Below are positions 43,967 through 53,121 of a stretch of DNA of 64,000 nucleotides, piece after piece. Position 1 is the first letter of the stretch; each line of letters begins with the position of its first letter. A model generated the notes under the pieces. It searched no databases. It was not told where the DNA came from and saw only the letters and a list, made by a program, of their open reading frames with translations. This DNA comes from Burkholderia sp. WP9 (GTDB taxonomy: Bacteria; Pseudomonadota; Gammaproteobacteria; Burkholderiales; Burkholderiaceae), in NCBI RefSeq assembly GCF_900104795.1, contig NZ_FNTG01000002.1, positions 3,534,001 to 3,598,000 of the forward strand, given 5' to 3'. The translations under genes and the position numbers were made by a program.

Positions 43967-45416
43967 AGAACGGGTAGGATTGTGATGCTGGTTCGATCGT
44001 GATCCACTTGAGTTCGGTGAACTCGTCGATCACCGCACGACCGTCGAATCGGCCATAGCCACTCTTCTTCGTCCCGCCATAAGGTGCCTGAGCTTCGTTT
44101 TGCACGGTGGCGCCGTTGATGTGCACGCATCCAGCGTCGATCCGGCGAGCAACGTCCAGTGCGCGCGTTACGTCCCGGCCAAAGACAGCGGAAGATAATC
44201 CGTATTCGGTGTCGTTAGCCACCCGAATGGCATGCTCAACTCCCGACACGCGTACCACTGTGGTAATCGGCCCGAACGTCTCCTCGTCGTAGATCGACAT
44301 GGACGGTTGAACGCGGTCAACAATGGTTGGATGCATGATTGCTGCTTCCGCAGGGCCGCCTGTCAGGACTTGCGCGCCCTTCGAAAGGGCATCTTCGAGG
44401 AGAGCGTTGATTCGCTTGCCCGACTCACTGGACACCAGTGGTCCTACCACGCAGGCCGCACTACCGGATGGGTCGCCGACTGGAAGCTCTTTCGCACGCG
44501 CCGCGAACCGGGCGACGAATTCGTCGGCAATCTTCTCGTCAACAATGAAGCGCTCCGTCGACATGCAAATCTGGCCTTGATATAGGAACGCGCCAAACGT
44601 TGCGGCGTTGACCGCGGCGTCGATATCCGCGTCGTCGAGCACGACGAATGGTGCTTTGCCGCCGAGTTCGAGTAGGCAACGTTTCAGATGTGTTGCCGAC
44701 TTCTCAGCAATGATTCGACCTACGCGGGTCGATCCCGTGAAATTGACGCGCCTTACAGCCGGATGAGCGATCAGTGCATCGGTGACTTGCGGCGAATCTT
44801 CAGGAGCACATGTCACAAAGTTCAGTACACCCGCCGGGAGCCCTGCTTCGTAAAGGCTTTCTGCCACTGCGAGATGTGTCGACGGACTTACCTCCGAAGC
44901 ACGAAACACTACCGTATTGCCACAAGCTAGCGGATAGGCGATGGCACGCGCAGCGAGGAGCACAGGACCGTTCCACGGAACAATGCTAAGCACCACACCC
45001 GCTGGCTGTCGCTCCGTGAAGGACAGGGTATTGGGTTTGTCAGTCGGAATAGTTTCGCCCTGAATCTGCGTCGTAAGCGCTGCCGCCTCTCTGAAGAGCG
45101 CGGCCGAGCCCATGACGTTGAAGTCCGCCCAGAGACTTGACGCGCCGATTTCGCTCGCCATTCGCTGGCGCAGTTCTTCTCGCTTGCCTTCTAGAATGTC
45201 CGCGGCCTTTAGCAAAATACGACGGCGCTCGGTGGGCCCGACCCTGCACCAGGTGCGAAATGCCAGTTGCGCGAAATCCGCCGCGGCGACGGCGTCTGCG
45301 ACCGACGCCGCGGCGCCTGTCGTCACAAGCTCGGTGGTGACCGGGCTATAACGATGAAAGATCTTGCCGCCCTGTGCGTCCCTCGCCTCGTTGTCTATGA
45401 TGAGTTGCGTTTTCAA
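43965..45416 (-). CDS. nahF: Salicylaldehyde dehydrogenase, NahF-like (TTG start)
   Basis: Aldehyde dehydrogenase of 483 residues. The C-terminus GYGRFDGRAVIDEFTELKW, the stretch EAAALTTQIQGETIPTDK and the block GQICMSTERF closely resemble salicylaldehyde dehydrogenase NahF, which oxidises salicylaldehyde to salicylate with NAD. The general base Glu250 (LLELGGKAP) and nucleophile Cys284 fall at the numbers known for NahF. The start codon is TTG at 45416, preceded by AGGAGT; the protein then begins (M)KTQLIIDNEA, as NahF does. It lies 33 bp downstream of the aryl-alcohol dehydrogenase gene, same operon. Confidence 0.85.
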   Translation of the reverse strand: MKTQLIIDNEARDAQGGKIFHRYSPVTTELVTTGAAASVADAVAAADFAQLAFRTWCRVGPTERRRILLKAADILEGKREELRQRMASEIGASSLWADFNVMGSAALFREAAALTTQIQGETIPTDKPNTLSFTERQPAGVVLSIVPWNGPVLLAARAIAYPLACGNTVVFRASEVSPSTHLAVAESLYEAGLPAGVLNFVTCAPEDSPQVTDALIAHPAVRRVNFTGSTRVGRIIAEKSATHLKRCLLELGGKAPFVVLDDADIDAAVNAATFGAFLYQGQICMSTERFIVDEKIADEFVARFAARAKELPVGDPSGSAACVVGPLVSSESGKRINALLEDALSKGAQVLTGGPAEAAIMHPTIVDRVQPSMSIYDEETFGPITTVVRVSGVEHAIRVANDTEYGLSSAVFGRDVTRALDVARRIDAGCVHINGATVQNEAQAPYGGTKKSGYGRFDGRAVIDEFTELKWITIEPASQSYPF

Positions 45417-45448
45417 TACAAGACTCCTGGAATGGATTTAAGCGATGC

Positions 45449-46564
45449 TCAAGCTTCATCGAACGTGAGTACAGGCTTGATGGTCACGCCGCTCTCACTG
45501 TCCGCCATCGCTTCGTTAATCTGATCGAATCGATAGTGCTTGATAAGTCGGTCGAACGGAAAACGACCTTGGCGATAAAACTCGATGAGCGTGGGAATGA
45601 AGCGATGAGGTAGTGCGTCGCCTTGGACAATCCCCATGATGCGGCGACTTGGAATCATCACATCGTTGATATTGAGCGAAACCTCAGTACCAATCTTTGT
45701 GGCACCCACAATGCCGCATGTACCGAAGATGGCGAGGCTGTCGACTGCTTGGCGCAGGACTTGGGAGCGGCCGCTGCATTCCAGCGTAAAGTTCGCGCCA
45801 CCTCCGGTAATTTTGCGGACCTCTTCGACCGGATTGACTGTCTGGGGATTGACGATGTGTGTGGCACCGAGTTCAAGCGCGAGTTGGAGTCGGTTGTCGG
45901 CAATGTCGGCTGCAATGATCGTAGTGGCGCCGGCGATGCGCGCAGCCATGATTGCGGCGAGACCAACTGCCCCGGCCCCGAATGCGACGAAGCTCGATCC
46001 TGGGGCAACCTTCAGCGAGTTCAGCACTGCACCCGCGCCGGTCTGGATGCCACAACCGAGTGGCGCCAGAAGTTCAAGGGGAATGTCTTTGGGTACCTTC
46101 ACTACGTTTCGAGCATTAGCAAGCGCGTACGTAGAAAAAGATGATTGACCGAAGAAATGTCCGTGTACTGGGTGGCCTGCGCAATCGCACAGTCCGCTCG
46201 TGCCGTCTTCGCGCGCACCGCCGAAGTTAAGCGGGGCCATGTTTTCGCAATAAGCCGGATGTCCTGACAGGCGAGTATCACAATGCCCGCACGACATAAA
46301 CGTTAGAACGACGTGGTCACCGGGCGTGACGTTGGATACCTCGCTGCCGACTGCGTGAACGATGCCGGCGCCTTCATGGCCGAGTACAAGCGGGAGCGGC
46401 GAGGTGAAGAGTTGGTCGCGAACCACCATGTCGGTATGGCAGACCCCTGTCGCAACCATCTTGATTACGACTTCGTGAGGCTGCGGGTCGCCAAGCGTAA
46501 GGCTCTCAAGTATGAGATTGCTTCCCGCCTCGCGAACGACCGCGGCCCTAATTGATTGGCTCAT
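45449..46564 (-). CDS. Aryl-alcohol dehydrogenase, zinc type (XylB-like)
   Basis: Zinc alcohol dehydrogenase of 371 residues, close to benzyl-alcohol/aryl-alcohol dehydrogenases. Catalytic-zinc region GVCHTDMVVRD with Cys42 and GHEGAG with His63; Rossmann motif GAGAVGLAAIMAA. The structural-zinc segment reads SCGHCDTRLSGHPAYC: three cysteines are at the expected places (92, 95, 106) but the third of the usual four (position 98) is Arg. The start follows CCAGGAGACGCTC. Coupled with the NahF-like gene it would take salicyl or benzyl alcohols to the acid (inference). Confidence 0.85.
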   Translation of the reverse strand: MSQSIRAAVVREAGSNLILESLTLGDPQPHEVVIKMVATGVCHTDMVVRDQLFTSPLPLVLGHEGAGIVHAVGSEVSNVTPGDHVVLTFMSCGHCDTRLSGHPAYCENMAPLNFGGAREDGTSGLCDCAGHPVHGHFFGQSSFSTYALANARNVVKVPKDIPLELLAPLGCGIQTGAGAVLNSLKVAPGSSFVAFGAGAVGLAAIMAARIAGATTIIAADIADNRLQLALELGATHIVNPQTVNPVEEVRKITGGGANFTLECSGRSQVLRQAVDSLAIFGTCGIVGATKIGTEVSLNINDVMIPSRRIMGIVQGDALPHRFIPTLIEFYRQGRFPFDRLIKHYRFDQINEAMADSESGVTIKPVLTFDEA

Positions 46565-47065
46565 GAGCGTCTCCTGGATTGTTGTACTTAATGAGGTGTG
46601 CCCACTGGCGTGCGTTGCAACGGAATGCTTCCGTCAGACTCTGCAGCGGTACAGCACCCCATGTTTGCAACCATGAGATCTGCCCGCAGGTGAGAAGTGG
46701 ACGTACGCCCATGGACGTTCCAGTCGCCTGCGTTTTCCGCGGTCACGCTTTAAAAGCGACGCGGGATAACGCAGAACTAACCGTGTTGATGATGAATCAG
46801 ACCACGGATGCCGCCAATGTCGCTTTGTTAATTTGCTAAATTCACGCGGTGAATATTAGCCATGCAACCCTGCCAGACTTTGCAAATTCAGAGTTCCTGT
46901 TTTTTAAGTCTTGCAAGGCAGGAAAAGCTTTTTCTCACGATAAAGTGCTTGGCGTGGACGTACCGATCGGAAAGTACGCTGCCAGCTTTGCTGGACTCAT
47001 GACAGAATGAGCGAGCCCTCGCCAGATCGGCACGGTTCTGCCCGTCTTGTTGCGAGGGAATTCGC
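46565..47065. promoter_or_regulatory. Control region upstream of the aryl-alcohol dehydrogenase operon
   Basis: The 501 bp between the dehydrogenase start and the end of the NahR-like gene hold no supported gene. A NahR-like box lies at 46840-46854. That leaves a long leader of more than 200 bp before the ATG at 46564, with no clear riboswitch-like structure. A rightward short frame (46849-47010, 53 codons from a GTG) was seen and not accepted. Confidence 0.5.
46840..46854. promoter_or_regulatory. NahR-type binding box upstream of the alcohol/aldehyde dehydrogenase genes
   Basis: ATTCACGCGGTGAAT is a perfect inverted repeat (ATTCAC-GCG-GTGAAT). It closely resembles the known NahR site pattern ATTCACGCT-N2-TGAT. 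The NahR-like regulator gene is directly upstream. Confidence 0.6.
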
Positions 47066-47968
47066 TCAGATTGAAAACTCTTCAACCATGAGTTGCCGAA
47101 GCCATTGATTGCTCGGTTCCCGATGATTGCGAGCATGCCACAGCACGTTAATGGAAATATCTGGAATCTTCACGGGGCAGGGGGCGGATTCAAGACCGAA
47201 TGGAGCAAGCGTTCTCGTTGCATAGGCTTCCGGGACGACGGCGATCAGATCCGTCGTCTGGAGGATGTGTCCTACAGCTACAAAATGCGGAACTCTCAGG
47301 CGGAGATTGCGCGTCACGCCAGCACGCTGAATGGCAGAGTCGACCATTCCATGTCCGGTGCCTTCTGCAACAATGGAGACATGCTCCGCTTCCCAGAATG
47401 CGTCTGGTGTCATGCCCGTCTTCGCCAGCGGATGCCCTTTGCGAAAAATACAAACATATCTTTGCTTGAAAAGGCGCCGTTGGAAGAAACCGGTTTTGAG
47501 GTCGGGTAGAAATCCGATCGCGAGGTCTACGCGCCCTGTCTCCATTTCCTGGCTCAACGTGTCGGCGTGATTGCGTACCGTGCTGACGGAGACGCCAGGG
47601 GCGACCTGGGCGAGCCTCTTCATGAGGGCAGGAAGAAAATAGATCTCGCCGATATCGGTCATCGCCAGGGTAAATGCACGCGTGCTCGTGGTCGGGTCAA
47701 AGTTTGATTTCGCGTTAAGTGTGTTGTAAATCGCACCCAGCGCGAATCCGATCGGCTCAGCAAGTGTCTCCGCGAGCGGTGTCGGAATCATCCCTTTTGA
47801 TGTTCTGAGGAATAGCTCATCCCCCAGGAGTTTCCTCAACCGGTTCAGCGCGTTGCTGATGGCCGGCTGAGAGATGCCCAAGGTGTTGGCGACTGCGGAG
47901 ACGCGGCGCTGTCGCAGTAACTCGTTAAACACGACGAGCAGATTGAGATCGATATCCTGAAGTTCCAT
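47066..47968 (-). CDS. nagR: LysR-family regulator, NahR/NagR-like
   Basis: Regulator of 300 residues beginning MELQDIDLNLLVVFNELLRQ, almost the signature start of NahR/NagR/DntR, which activate aromatic genes in response to salicylate. The helix-turn-helix is ANTLGISQPAISNALNRLR. The start at 47968 follows GGAGGGTTTTCGG. It is divergent from the nagAa-type gene at 48097 with 128 bp between, and a NahR-like box lies there (47992-48009). A second box precedes the dehydrogenase operon at 46840. Expected inducer: salicylate (from family knowledge). Confidence 0.85.
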   Translation of the reverse strand: MELQDIDLNLLVVFNELLRQRRVSAVANTLGISQPAISNALNRLRKLLGDELFLRTSKGMIPTPLAETLAEPIGFALGAIYNTLNAKSNFDPTTSTRAFTLAMTDIGEIYFLPALMKRLAQVAPGVSVSTVRNHADTLSQEMETGRVDLAIGFLPDLKTGFFQRRLFKQRYVCIFRKGHPLAKTGMTPDAFWEAEHVSIVAEGTGHGMVDSAIQRAGVTRNLRLRVPHFVAVGHILQTTDLIAVVPEAYATRTLAPFGLESAPCPVKIPDISINVLWHARNHREPSNQWLRQLMVEEFSI

Positions 47969-47991
47969 CCGAAAACCCTCCCTGGACACCA

Positions 47992-48009
47992 TTATCACTG
48001 CCAGTGATG
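47992..48009. promoter_or_regulatory. NahR-type binding box in the nagR/nagAa spacer
   Basis: ATTATCACTGCCAGTGAT contains the perfect inverted repeat ATCACTG-C-CAGTGAT (47995-48009). It resembles the NahR recognition site in nah promoters (ATTAT...TGATG-type half sites). It lies 88 bp before the nagAa start and 24 bp before the regulator start, suiting both activation and autoregulation. Confidence 0.65.
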
Positions 48010-48096
48010 TGGGTTATCAAGGAGTTTCTATTTATCAATATCCCGTCCGGCGGCATCATTGAGGCATCAATCGACCAGCCCGGAGACACTGGCGCT

Positions 48097-49083
48097 ATGG
48101 AAGTATCAATTCTGCCTTTACACCGCGTCCTTGACGTGCGAGCAGGGGAAAACCTGCTGGAAGTGTTTCGTGAACATCAAATTCCGATCTCCTATAGCTG
48201 CATGGCTGGCCGCTGTGGTACGTGCCGCTGCCGTGTAACGTCCGGTCGCGTGCTCGTAACAGGCAGCGGTGAGTCGAACGCGCCTATGAGGACAGGCGAG
48301 ACGGTACTTGCGTGCCAGACCACGCTCGTCGAGGACTGCGCAATCGAGATTCCAGAAGTGGATGAAGTTGTCGTTCATCCTGCAAAGATCCTCAAGTCGA
48401 CTGTGCTCTCCATAGAAGACTTGACGCACGATATCAAGCGTTTGCGACTGGGACTGGCGAAGCCCCTCGAATATTCACCGGGTCAATATGCGAATCTGCA
48501 GTTTTCTCCACAGCATATACGTCCCTATTCGATGGCGGCGACGCAGAACGATGAGGAGGTCGAGTTTCATATCCGACTCGTTCCTGGTGGCCGCGTCACG
48601 TCGTACATCGCCAACGAACTGAAAGTTGGCGATTCGGTACGAGTGAGTGGGCCACTCGGCACTGCGTATCTGCGCCGCAAAAACTCTGCTCCTGTCGTTT
48701 GCATCGCTGGCGGCACCGGCCTTGCGCCAATCCTCTCGATCCTCCGGGGTATGGCGGAGGCGCGCATGGCTAACCCTGTGCACGTGTATTTCGGTGTTCG
48801 GTCGAGCATCGACGTGTACGGCGAACCGTGGTTGGTGGAGTTGCAGAGTCGTCTTCCCAAATTGAAGTTTCATATCGTAGTGGCGTCGGGTCATGACGTT
48901 GAGGGCTGCCGCAGTGGCCTGGTTACTCAAGCCGTGAGCGACGACTGGAGTGATATGCGTGGCTGGAGCGCCTACATTGCCGGCGCACCGGTGATGGTCG
49001 ATGCGGCGTCGATATTACTCAGGCAGAAGGGAGTAGAACCTGGACGCATCTACGCCGACGCCTTTTATTCGAGTGGTGTTTGA
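48097..49083 (+). CDS. nagAa: Ferredoxin reductase of salicylate 5-hydroxylase (NagAa-like)
   Basis: Electron-transfer protein of 328 residues, the same length as NagAa/NahAa. The N-terminal plant-type [2Fe-2S] domain has Cys35, Cys40, Cys43 and Cys73 (SCMAGRCGTCRC, LACQT). It is followed by an FAD domain (RPYSMAATQND) and an NAD domain (IAGGTGLAPILSIL). It passes electrons from NADH to the Rieske ferredoxin. The start at 48097 (MEVSILPLHRVLDV) has CGGAGACA upstream and matches family starts; in-frame upstream codons at 48004-48010 would overlap the operator. Confidence 0.9.
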   Translation: MEVSILPLHRVLDVRAGENLLEVFREHQIPISYSCMAGRCGTCRCRVTSGRVLVTGSGESNAPMRTGETVLACQTTLVEDCAIEIPEVDEVVVHPAKILKSTVLSIEDLTHDIKRLRLGLAKPLEYSPGQYANLQFSPQHIRPYSMAATQNDEEVEFHIRLVPGGRVTSYIANELKVGDSVRVSGPLGTAYLRRKNSAPVVCIAGGTGLAPILSILRGMAEARMANPVHVYFGVRSSIDVYGEPWLVELQSRLPKLKFHIVVASGHDVEGCRSGLVTQAVSDDWSDMRGWSAYIAGAPVMVDAASILLRQKGVEPGRIYADAFYSSGV

Positions 49084-49125
49084 ACGCTTGGCAACACCAT
49101 AAAAATCCAACTTTAGGAGACAGGC

Positions 49126-50382
49126 ATGAACGAGGCTCCCGTTGTATTCAAGAAGTCCGAATGGAAAGGTGACGGCTCGAGTCGCATCCCGTTCTGGGCA
49201 TACACGGACGATGACGTCTATCGCCGAGAACTCGAGCGTTTCTTTTATCACGGCCACTGGTGTTACGTGGCACTAGAGGCGGAGATTCCAAACGCCGGCG
49301 ATTTCAAGCGAACGGTCATCGGAGAGCGATCCGTTATCGTGAGTCGGGCTGCCGATGGTGAAATCTACGCGGTAGAGAATGTCTGTGCGCACCGCGGTGT
49401 TCGCTTCTGTCGGGAGAAGTCCGGCAACCGGAAGGATTTCACCTGCCCGTATCACCAGTGGAATTACGACCTCAAAGGGAACCTCGTCGGAGTTCCCTTT
49501 CGACGAGGCGTCAAACTTGACGGCAAGGTCAACGGTGGCATGCCGTCAGACTTCGATCCGAAAGAGCATGGTCTTACCAAGTTGAAGGTCGCAGTACGAC
49601 ATGGCGTAGTTTTCGCGTCATTCGATCATGACGTTAGCTCGCTTGAAGAGTACCTGGGTCCGACAATTCTTCGCTATTTCGATCGGGTTTTCGACGGCCG
49701 AAAACTGACCATTTTGGGCTACAACCGTCAACGCATTCCCGGAAACTGGAAGTTGATGCAAGAAAACATCAAGGACCCGTACCACCCTGGGTTGTTGCAT
49801 ACGTGGTTTGTTACGTTCGGTCTGTGGCGAGCGGATAACAAGTCGGAATTAAAGATGGATGAACAATTCCGCCATGCCGCCATGATTTCAACGCGTGGAG
49901 CCGCTGGGAAGAGCGAAGTCACATCTGGCGTCTCCAGCTTCAAGGAACAGATGAACCTCAGCGATGACAGGATCCTCGACATTGTCAAGGAAGATTGGTG
50001 GGGTGAACCGACTGCGGTGATGATGACGCTGTTTCCGAGCGTGATCATTCAACAGCAGGTCAATTCTGTCTCGACGCGACACATTCAGCCGAATGGGCAC
50101 GGGTCGTTCGACTTCGTATGGACGCATTTCGGGTTTGAGGGTGACAGCGAAGAGATGACACGCCGTCGGCTTCGCCAGGCCAACCTCTTTGGCCCCGCGG
50201 GTTTTGTTTCCGCAGACGATGGCGAAGTGATCGAATTTTCGCAGGAAGGCTTCGAGCAGAAACCATTCCATCGAACGATTGCGGAGTTAGGTGGCCGCGA
50301 AGTTGGGGATTCCGATCACATGGTGACCGAGACACTCATTCGTGGGATGTACGACTACTGGCGTCGCGTCATGGAGGCCTGA
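49126..50382 (+). CDS. nagG: Salicylate 5-hydroxylase large (alpha) subunit
   Basis: Rieske non-heme iron oxygenase alpha subunit of 418 residues. The Rieske cluster ligands are Cys87, His89, Cys107 and His110 (CAHRG, CPYHQW). The bridging Asp217 and mononuclear iron ligands His220 and His225 are in IKDPYHPGLLH. The order of neighbours (reductase, alpha, beta, ferredoxin, gentisate dioxygenase) is that of nagAaGHAb in Ralstonia U2, whose product hydroxylates salicylate to gentisate. The start follows AGGAGACAGGC. Close relatives act on anthranilate or other benzoates, so the substrate is by context. Confidence 0.88.
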   Translation: MNEAPVVFKKSEWKGDGSSRIPFWAYTDDDVYRRELERFFYHGHWCYVALEAEIPNAGDFKRTVIGERSVIVSRAADGEIYAVENVCAHRGVRFCREKSGNRKDFTCPYHQWNYDLKGNLVGVPFRRGVKLDGKVNGGMPSDFDPKEHGLTKLKVAVRHGVVFASFDHDVSSLEEYLGPTILRYFDRVFDGRKLTILGYNRQRIPGNWKLMQENIKDPYHPGLLHTWFVTFGLWRADNKSELKMDEQFRHAAMISTRGAAGKSEVTSGVSSFKEQMNLSDDRILDIVKEDWWGEPTAVMMTLFPSVIIQQQVNSVSTRHIQPNGHGSFDFVWTHFGFEGDSEEMTRRRLRQANLFGPAGFVSADDGEVIEFSQEGFEQKPFHRTIAELGGREVGDSDHMVTETLIRGMYDYWRRVMEA

Positions 50383-50383
50383 G

Positions 50384-50857
50384 ATGCTTGATTTCAATAC
50401 ATATCAACAGTTGCTCGCGCTTTACTCCGACTACGTCGCTGCCGTCGACAACAACGAATGGGAAAAATGGGCGGAGTTCTTTACGGAAGAGTGCGTGTAC
50501 AAAGTGCAGCCGCGCGAAAACTACGACAGCGGCTATCCGCTCGCGACACTCTCTTTCGAAAGCCGCGGCATGTTGAAGGATCGCATCTATGGCATGACGG
50601 AAACCATCTTTCACGATCCGTATTATCAGCGCCATGTCGTCGGCGCACCTAGGGTTCTTCTGGTCGATGCCGAACGTATCCGGTCCGAAGCAAACTATGC
50701 CGTGTTTCGAACGAAACCCGACGAGATCTCCACCGTTTATAACGTCGGGCGGTATATCGACACCATTCGTCGCACGGAAGACGGTCTGAAATTCGAATCG
50801 CGCGTTTGCGTATTCGATAGCGAGATGATCGCCAACTCGTTGATTTATCCGATTTGA
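50384..50857 (+). CDS. nagH: Salicylate 5-hydroxylase small (beta) subunit
   Basis: Ring-hydroxylating dioxygenase beta subunit of 157 residues, SnoaL-like cone fold, structural partner of NagG. Seen: YSDYVAAVDNNEWEKWAEFFTEECVY at the start and FESRVCVFDSEMIANSLIYPI at the end. The start lies 1 bp after the nagG stop, with GGAGG in the nagG end. No catalytic residues are expected. Confidence 0.87.
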   Translation: MLDFNTYQQLLALYSDYVAAVDNNEWEKWAEFFTEECVYKVQPRENYDSGYPLATLSFESRGMLKDRIYGMTETIFHDPYYQRHVVGAPRVLLVDAERIRSEANYAVFRTKPDEISTVYNVGRYIDTIRRTEDGLKFESRVCVFDSEMIANSLIYPI

Positions 50858-50865
50858 GGTTTGAC

Positions 50866-51177
50866 ATGGCACAACAATGGACCAAGGTCATTGAACTAGT
50901 CGCGGTGCCGAACGACGACGTTGTCGCGGTACAAGCCAATGGTAAGGAGTTGGCGATCTACGGCGTAGACGGAGCCGTGTTTGCAACAGACAACATCTGT
51001 ACGCACGGACACGCCCGGCTATGTGATGGCTTTCTGGAGGGGCACGAAATCGAGTGTCCGCTGCATCAAGGTCGCTTCGACATACGGAATGGCAAAGCGA
51101 TGTGTGAGCCACTGACCGAGGACATCAACGTATATCCGGTAAAGATTGAGGATGGCAGCGTCTTCGTCGAAATCTAG
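50866..51177 (+). CDS. nagAb: Rieske ferredoxin of salicylate 5-hydroxylase (NagAb-like)
   Basis: Rieske-type [2Fe-2S] ferredoxin of 103 residues with Cys45/His47 (CTHGHARLCDG) and Cys64/His67 (CPLHQGRFD). It carries electrons from NagAa to NagG. It starts 8 bp after nagH with GAGGT before it. Standard length and position in the operon. Confidence 0.9.
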   Translation: MAQQWTKVIELVAVPNDDVVAVQANGKELAIYGVDGAVFATDNICTHGHARLCDGFLEGHEIECPLHQGRFDIRNGKAMCEPLTEDINVYPVKIEDGSVFVEI

Positions 51178-51323
51178 TCGGCTGCGAGCCAACTGTATGG
51201 CAGACGTGACCGTAACTTCCGGTCTGGCGGTTTCTCAACGCAAGGCGTCGACGTTTCCCTGACGGCGATGCGCCAATCTCCGGCACAGCAAAGGCGCTGC
51301 CGGTTCAATCAAAGGAGGAGAGT

Positions 51324-52370
51324 GTGACCGCAAATACGCAATCCGAACAACGCGCGGCTTACTACGGGCAGATCGCTCAACAAAAGTTGTCGCCCCTATG
51401 GGAGTCTCTGCACAATCTTGTGCCGAAGCAGCCCAAGCCAACGGCTGTGGCGGCGATCTGGAAATACGCGAAGATCCGCGATCTGGTATTGCAGTCCGGC
51501 TCGCTGATCAGTGCGGAGGAAGCCGTACGTCGCGTGCTGATACTCGAGAATCCTGGGCTACCGGGAAAGTCGAGCATGACTTCGAACCTTTACGCAGGCC
51601 TGCAACTTATTCTTCCTGGCGAAATTGCACCGAGCCACCGTCATACCCAATCGGCTCTGCGGTTCATCGTTGAAGGTGAAACAGCGTGGACTGCAGTCAA
51701 CGGTGAGCGCACGACGATGCGTCCAGGCGACTTCATCATTACGCCATCCTGGACCTGGCATGACCATGGCAATTTGTCGACCGAGGAAGGCGGGGTTCCC
51801 GTGGTTTGGCTTGATGGCCTTGATATCCCGCTTGTGGCGCACATGGACGCCGGGTTTGCGGAAAACTTTCCCAAGGCGACGCAGCCGGTTACGCGTCCGG
51901 AGGGGGATAGCTTTGCGCGCTATGGTCACAACATGTTGCCGATGCGTCACACGTCTACCGATCCGACTTCACCGATTTTCAGCTATCCGTATGAACGCAG
52001 CCGCGAAGCGCTAGACCGTCTGCATCGGAACGGGGAGCACGACGAATGGGACGGTGTGAAGCTGCGCTATGTGAATCCGGCCACTGGCGGATTTCCAATG
52101 CCGACGATCGCGACCTTCATGCAATTCCTTCCGGCAGGTTTCCGCGGTAGATCCTATCGCAGCACTGATTCGACTGTGTACTCCGTTGTAGAGGGGCGCG
52201 GAGTGGCGCATATCGGCGACGAAACTTTTGCTTTTGAGCCGCATGACGTGTTTGTCGCACCGTCGTGGATGCCGGTACGCCTTGACGCAGACACCGATGC
52301 GGTTTTGTTCAGTTACTCCGATCGCCCGGTGCTGAGCGCGTTGAATTTGCTGCGCGAAGAGCGTGTTTGA
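51324..52370 (+). CDS. nagI: Gentisate 1,2-dioxygenase (GTG start)
   Basis: Bicupin ring-cleaving dioxygenase of 348 residues that opens gentisate to maleylpyruvate with Fe(II) and O2. The N-terminal cupin shows [21 protein letters not shown] (iron-binding His pair) and [17 protein letters not shown]; the second cupin shows [19 protein letters not shown]. The start is a GTG at 51324 after AAAGGAGGAG, a very strong site. It is 146 bp after the ferredoxin gene and leads the gentisate branch. Confidence 0.92.
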   Translation: MTANTQSEQRAAYYGQIAQQKLSPLWESLHNLVPKQPKPTAVAAIWKYAKIRDLVLQSGSLISAEEAVRRVLILENPGLPGKSSMTSNLYAGLQLILPGEIAPSHRHTQSALRFIVEGETAWTAVNGERTTMRPGDFIITPSWTWHDHGNLSTEEGGVPVVWLDGLDIPLVAHMDAGFAENFPKATQPVTRPEGDSFARYGHNMLPMRHTSTDPTSPIFSYPYERSREALDRLHRNGEHDEWDGVKLRYVNPATGGFPMPTIATFMQFLPAGFRGRSYRSTDSTVYSVVEGRGVAHIGDETFAFEPHDVFVAPSWMPVRLDADTDAVLFSYSDRPVLSALNLLREERV

Positions 52371-52400
52371 TTCTATTTTTCACTTTTCAGGTTGAACATT

Positions 52401-53099
52401 ATGGCATTCGTTTTCCCACCCGAGGCGCCAGTCGCCGTTCCGGTCGCCGGTAGCGACGACAGCTTTGCCGTGCGGCGTGTCTATTGTGTCGGCCGCAATT
52501 ATGCAGCGCACGCGCGGGAAATGGGATTTGATCCCGACCGCGAACCGCCGTTTTTCTTCTGCAAGCCGGCTGACGCGGTTGTGCCGGTTGCATACGGCGA
52601 AACGCTGGAGCTTGAATACCCGAGTCAAACGTCCAACTATCACTATGAAGCGGAACTCGTTGCGGTGATAGGCAAAGGGGGTTCGGATATCGCGCTCGAT
52701 AATGCACTCGACCATGTGTGGGGCTATGCGGTCGGTCTGGATATGACGCGTCGTGATTTGCAGATGAAAATGCGCGAAATGGGTCGGCCGTGGGAACTCG
52801 GCAAGGCGTTTGATCGCTCCGCGCCGATGGGGCCGATCCATCCGGTCGAGAAAGTAGGCCACTTCGAGAGCGCCAGTTTATGGCTCACGGTCAACGGTGA
52901 GACCAAGCAAAAGAGTGATGTTTCCCATCTCATCTGGTCGGTCGCGGAAACCGTCGCTTATCTGTCGCAGTTCTTCCGGCTCGAACCAGGCGATGTGATC
53001 TTCACGGGCACGCCTGAGGGGGTCGGCGCGGTTAAGGCGGGCGATACGATGAAAGTTGGAGTGGAGAAACTCGGCGAACTGACCGTACGCGTTATTTGA
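52401..53099 (+). CDS. nagK: Fumarylpyruvate hydrolase
   Basis: Protein of 232 residues of the fumarylacetoacetate hydrolase family: RVYCVGRNYAAHAREMG, PPFFFCKPADAVV, YHYEAELVAVIGKGG (metal ligand Glu), GYAVGLDMTRRDLQ, KAFDRSAPMGP, GDVIFTGTPEGVGAV. It splits fumarylpyruvate into fumarate and pyruvate, the last step of the gentisate pathway. Thirty bases after the dioxygenase gene; same operon. Confidence 0.92.
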   Translation: MAFVFPPEAPVAVPVAGSDDSFAVRRVYCVGRNYAAHAREMGFDPDREPPFFFCKPADAVVPVAYGETLELEYPSQTSNYHYEAELVAVIGKGGSDIALDNALDHVWGYAVGLDMTRRDLQMKMREMGRPWELGKAFDRSAPMGPIHPVEKVGHFESASLWLTVNGETKQKSDVSHLIWSVAETVAYLSQFFRLEPGDVIFTGTPEGVGAVKAGDTMKVGVEKLGELTVRVI

Positions 53100-53121
53100 C
53101 CGTCGCCAGGAGATCGTTGCC

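Noticed and set aside
46849..47010. Rightward frame of 53 codons starting at a GTG inside the NahR-like box
   Set aside because: No ribosome site, third-position GC well below that of neighbouring genes, start within a probable operator, no recognisable family.
48004..48096. Longer N-terminus for the NagAa-like reductase
   Set aside because: It would cover the regulator box, and the protein from 48097 has exactly the known family length of 328.
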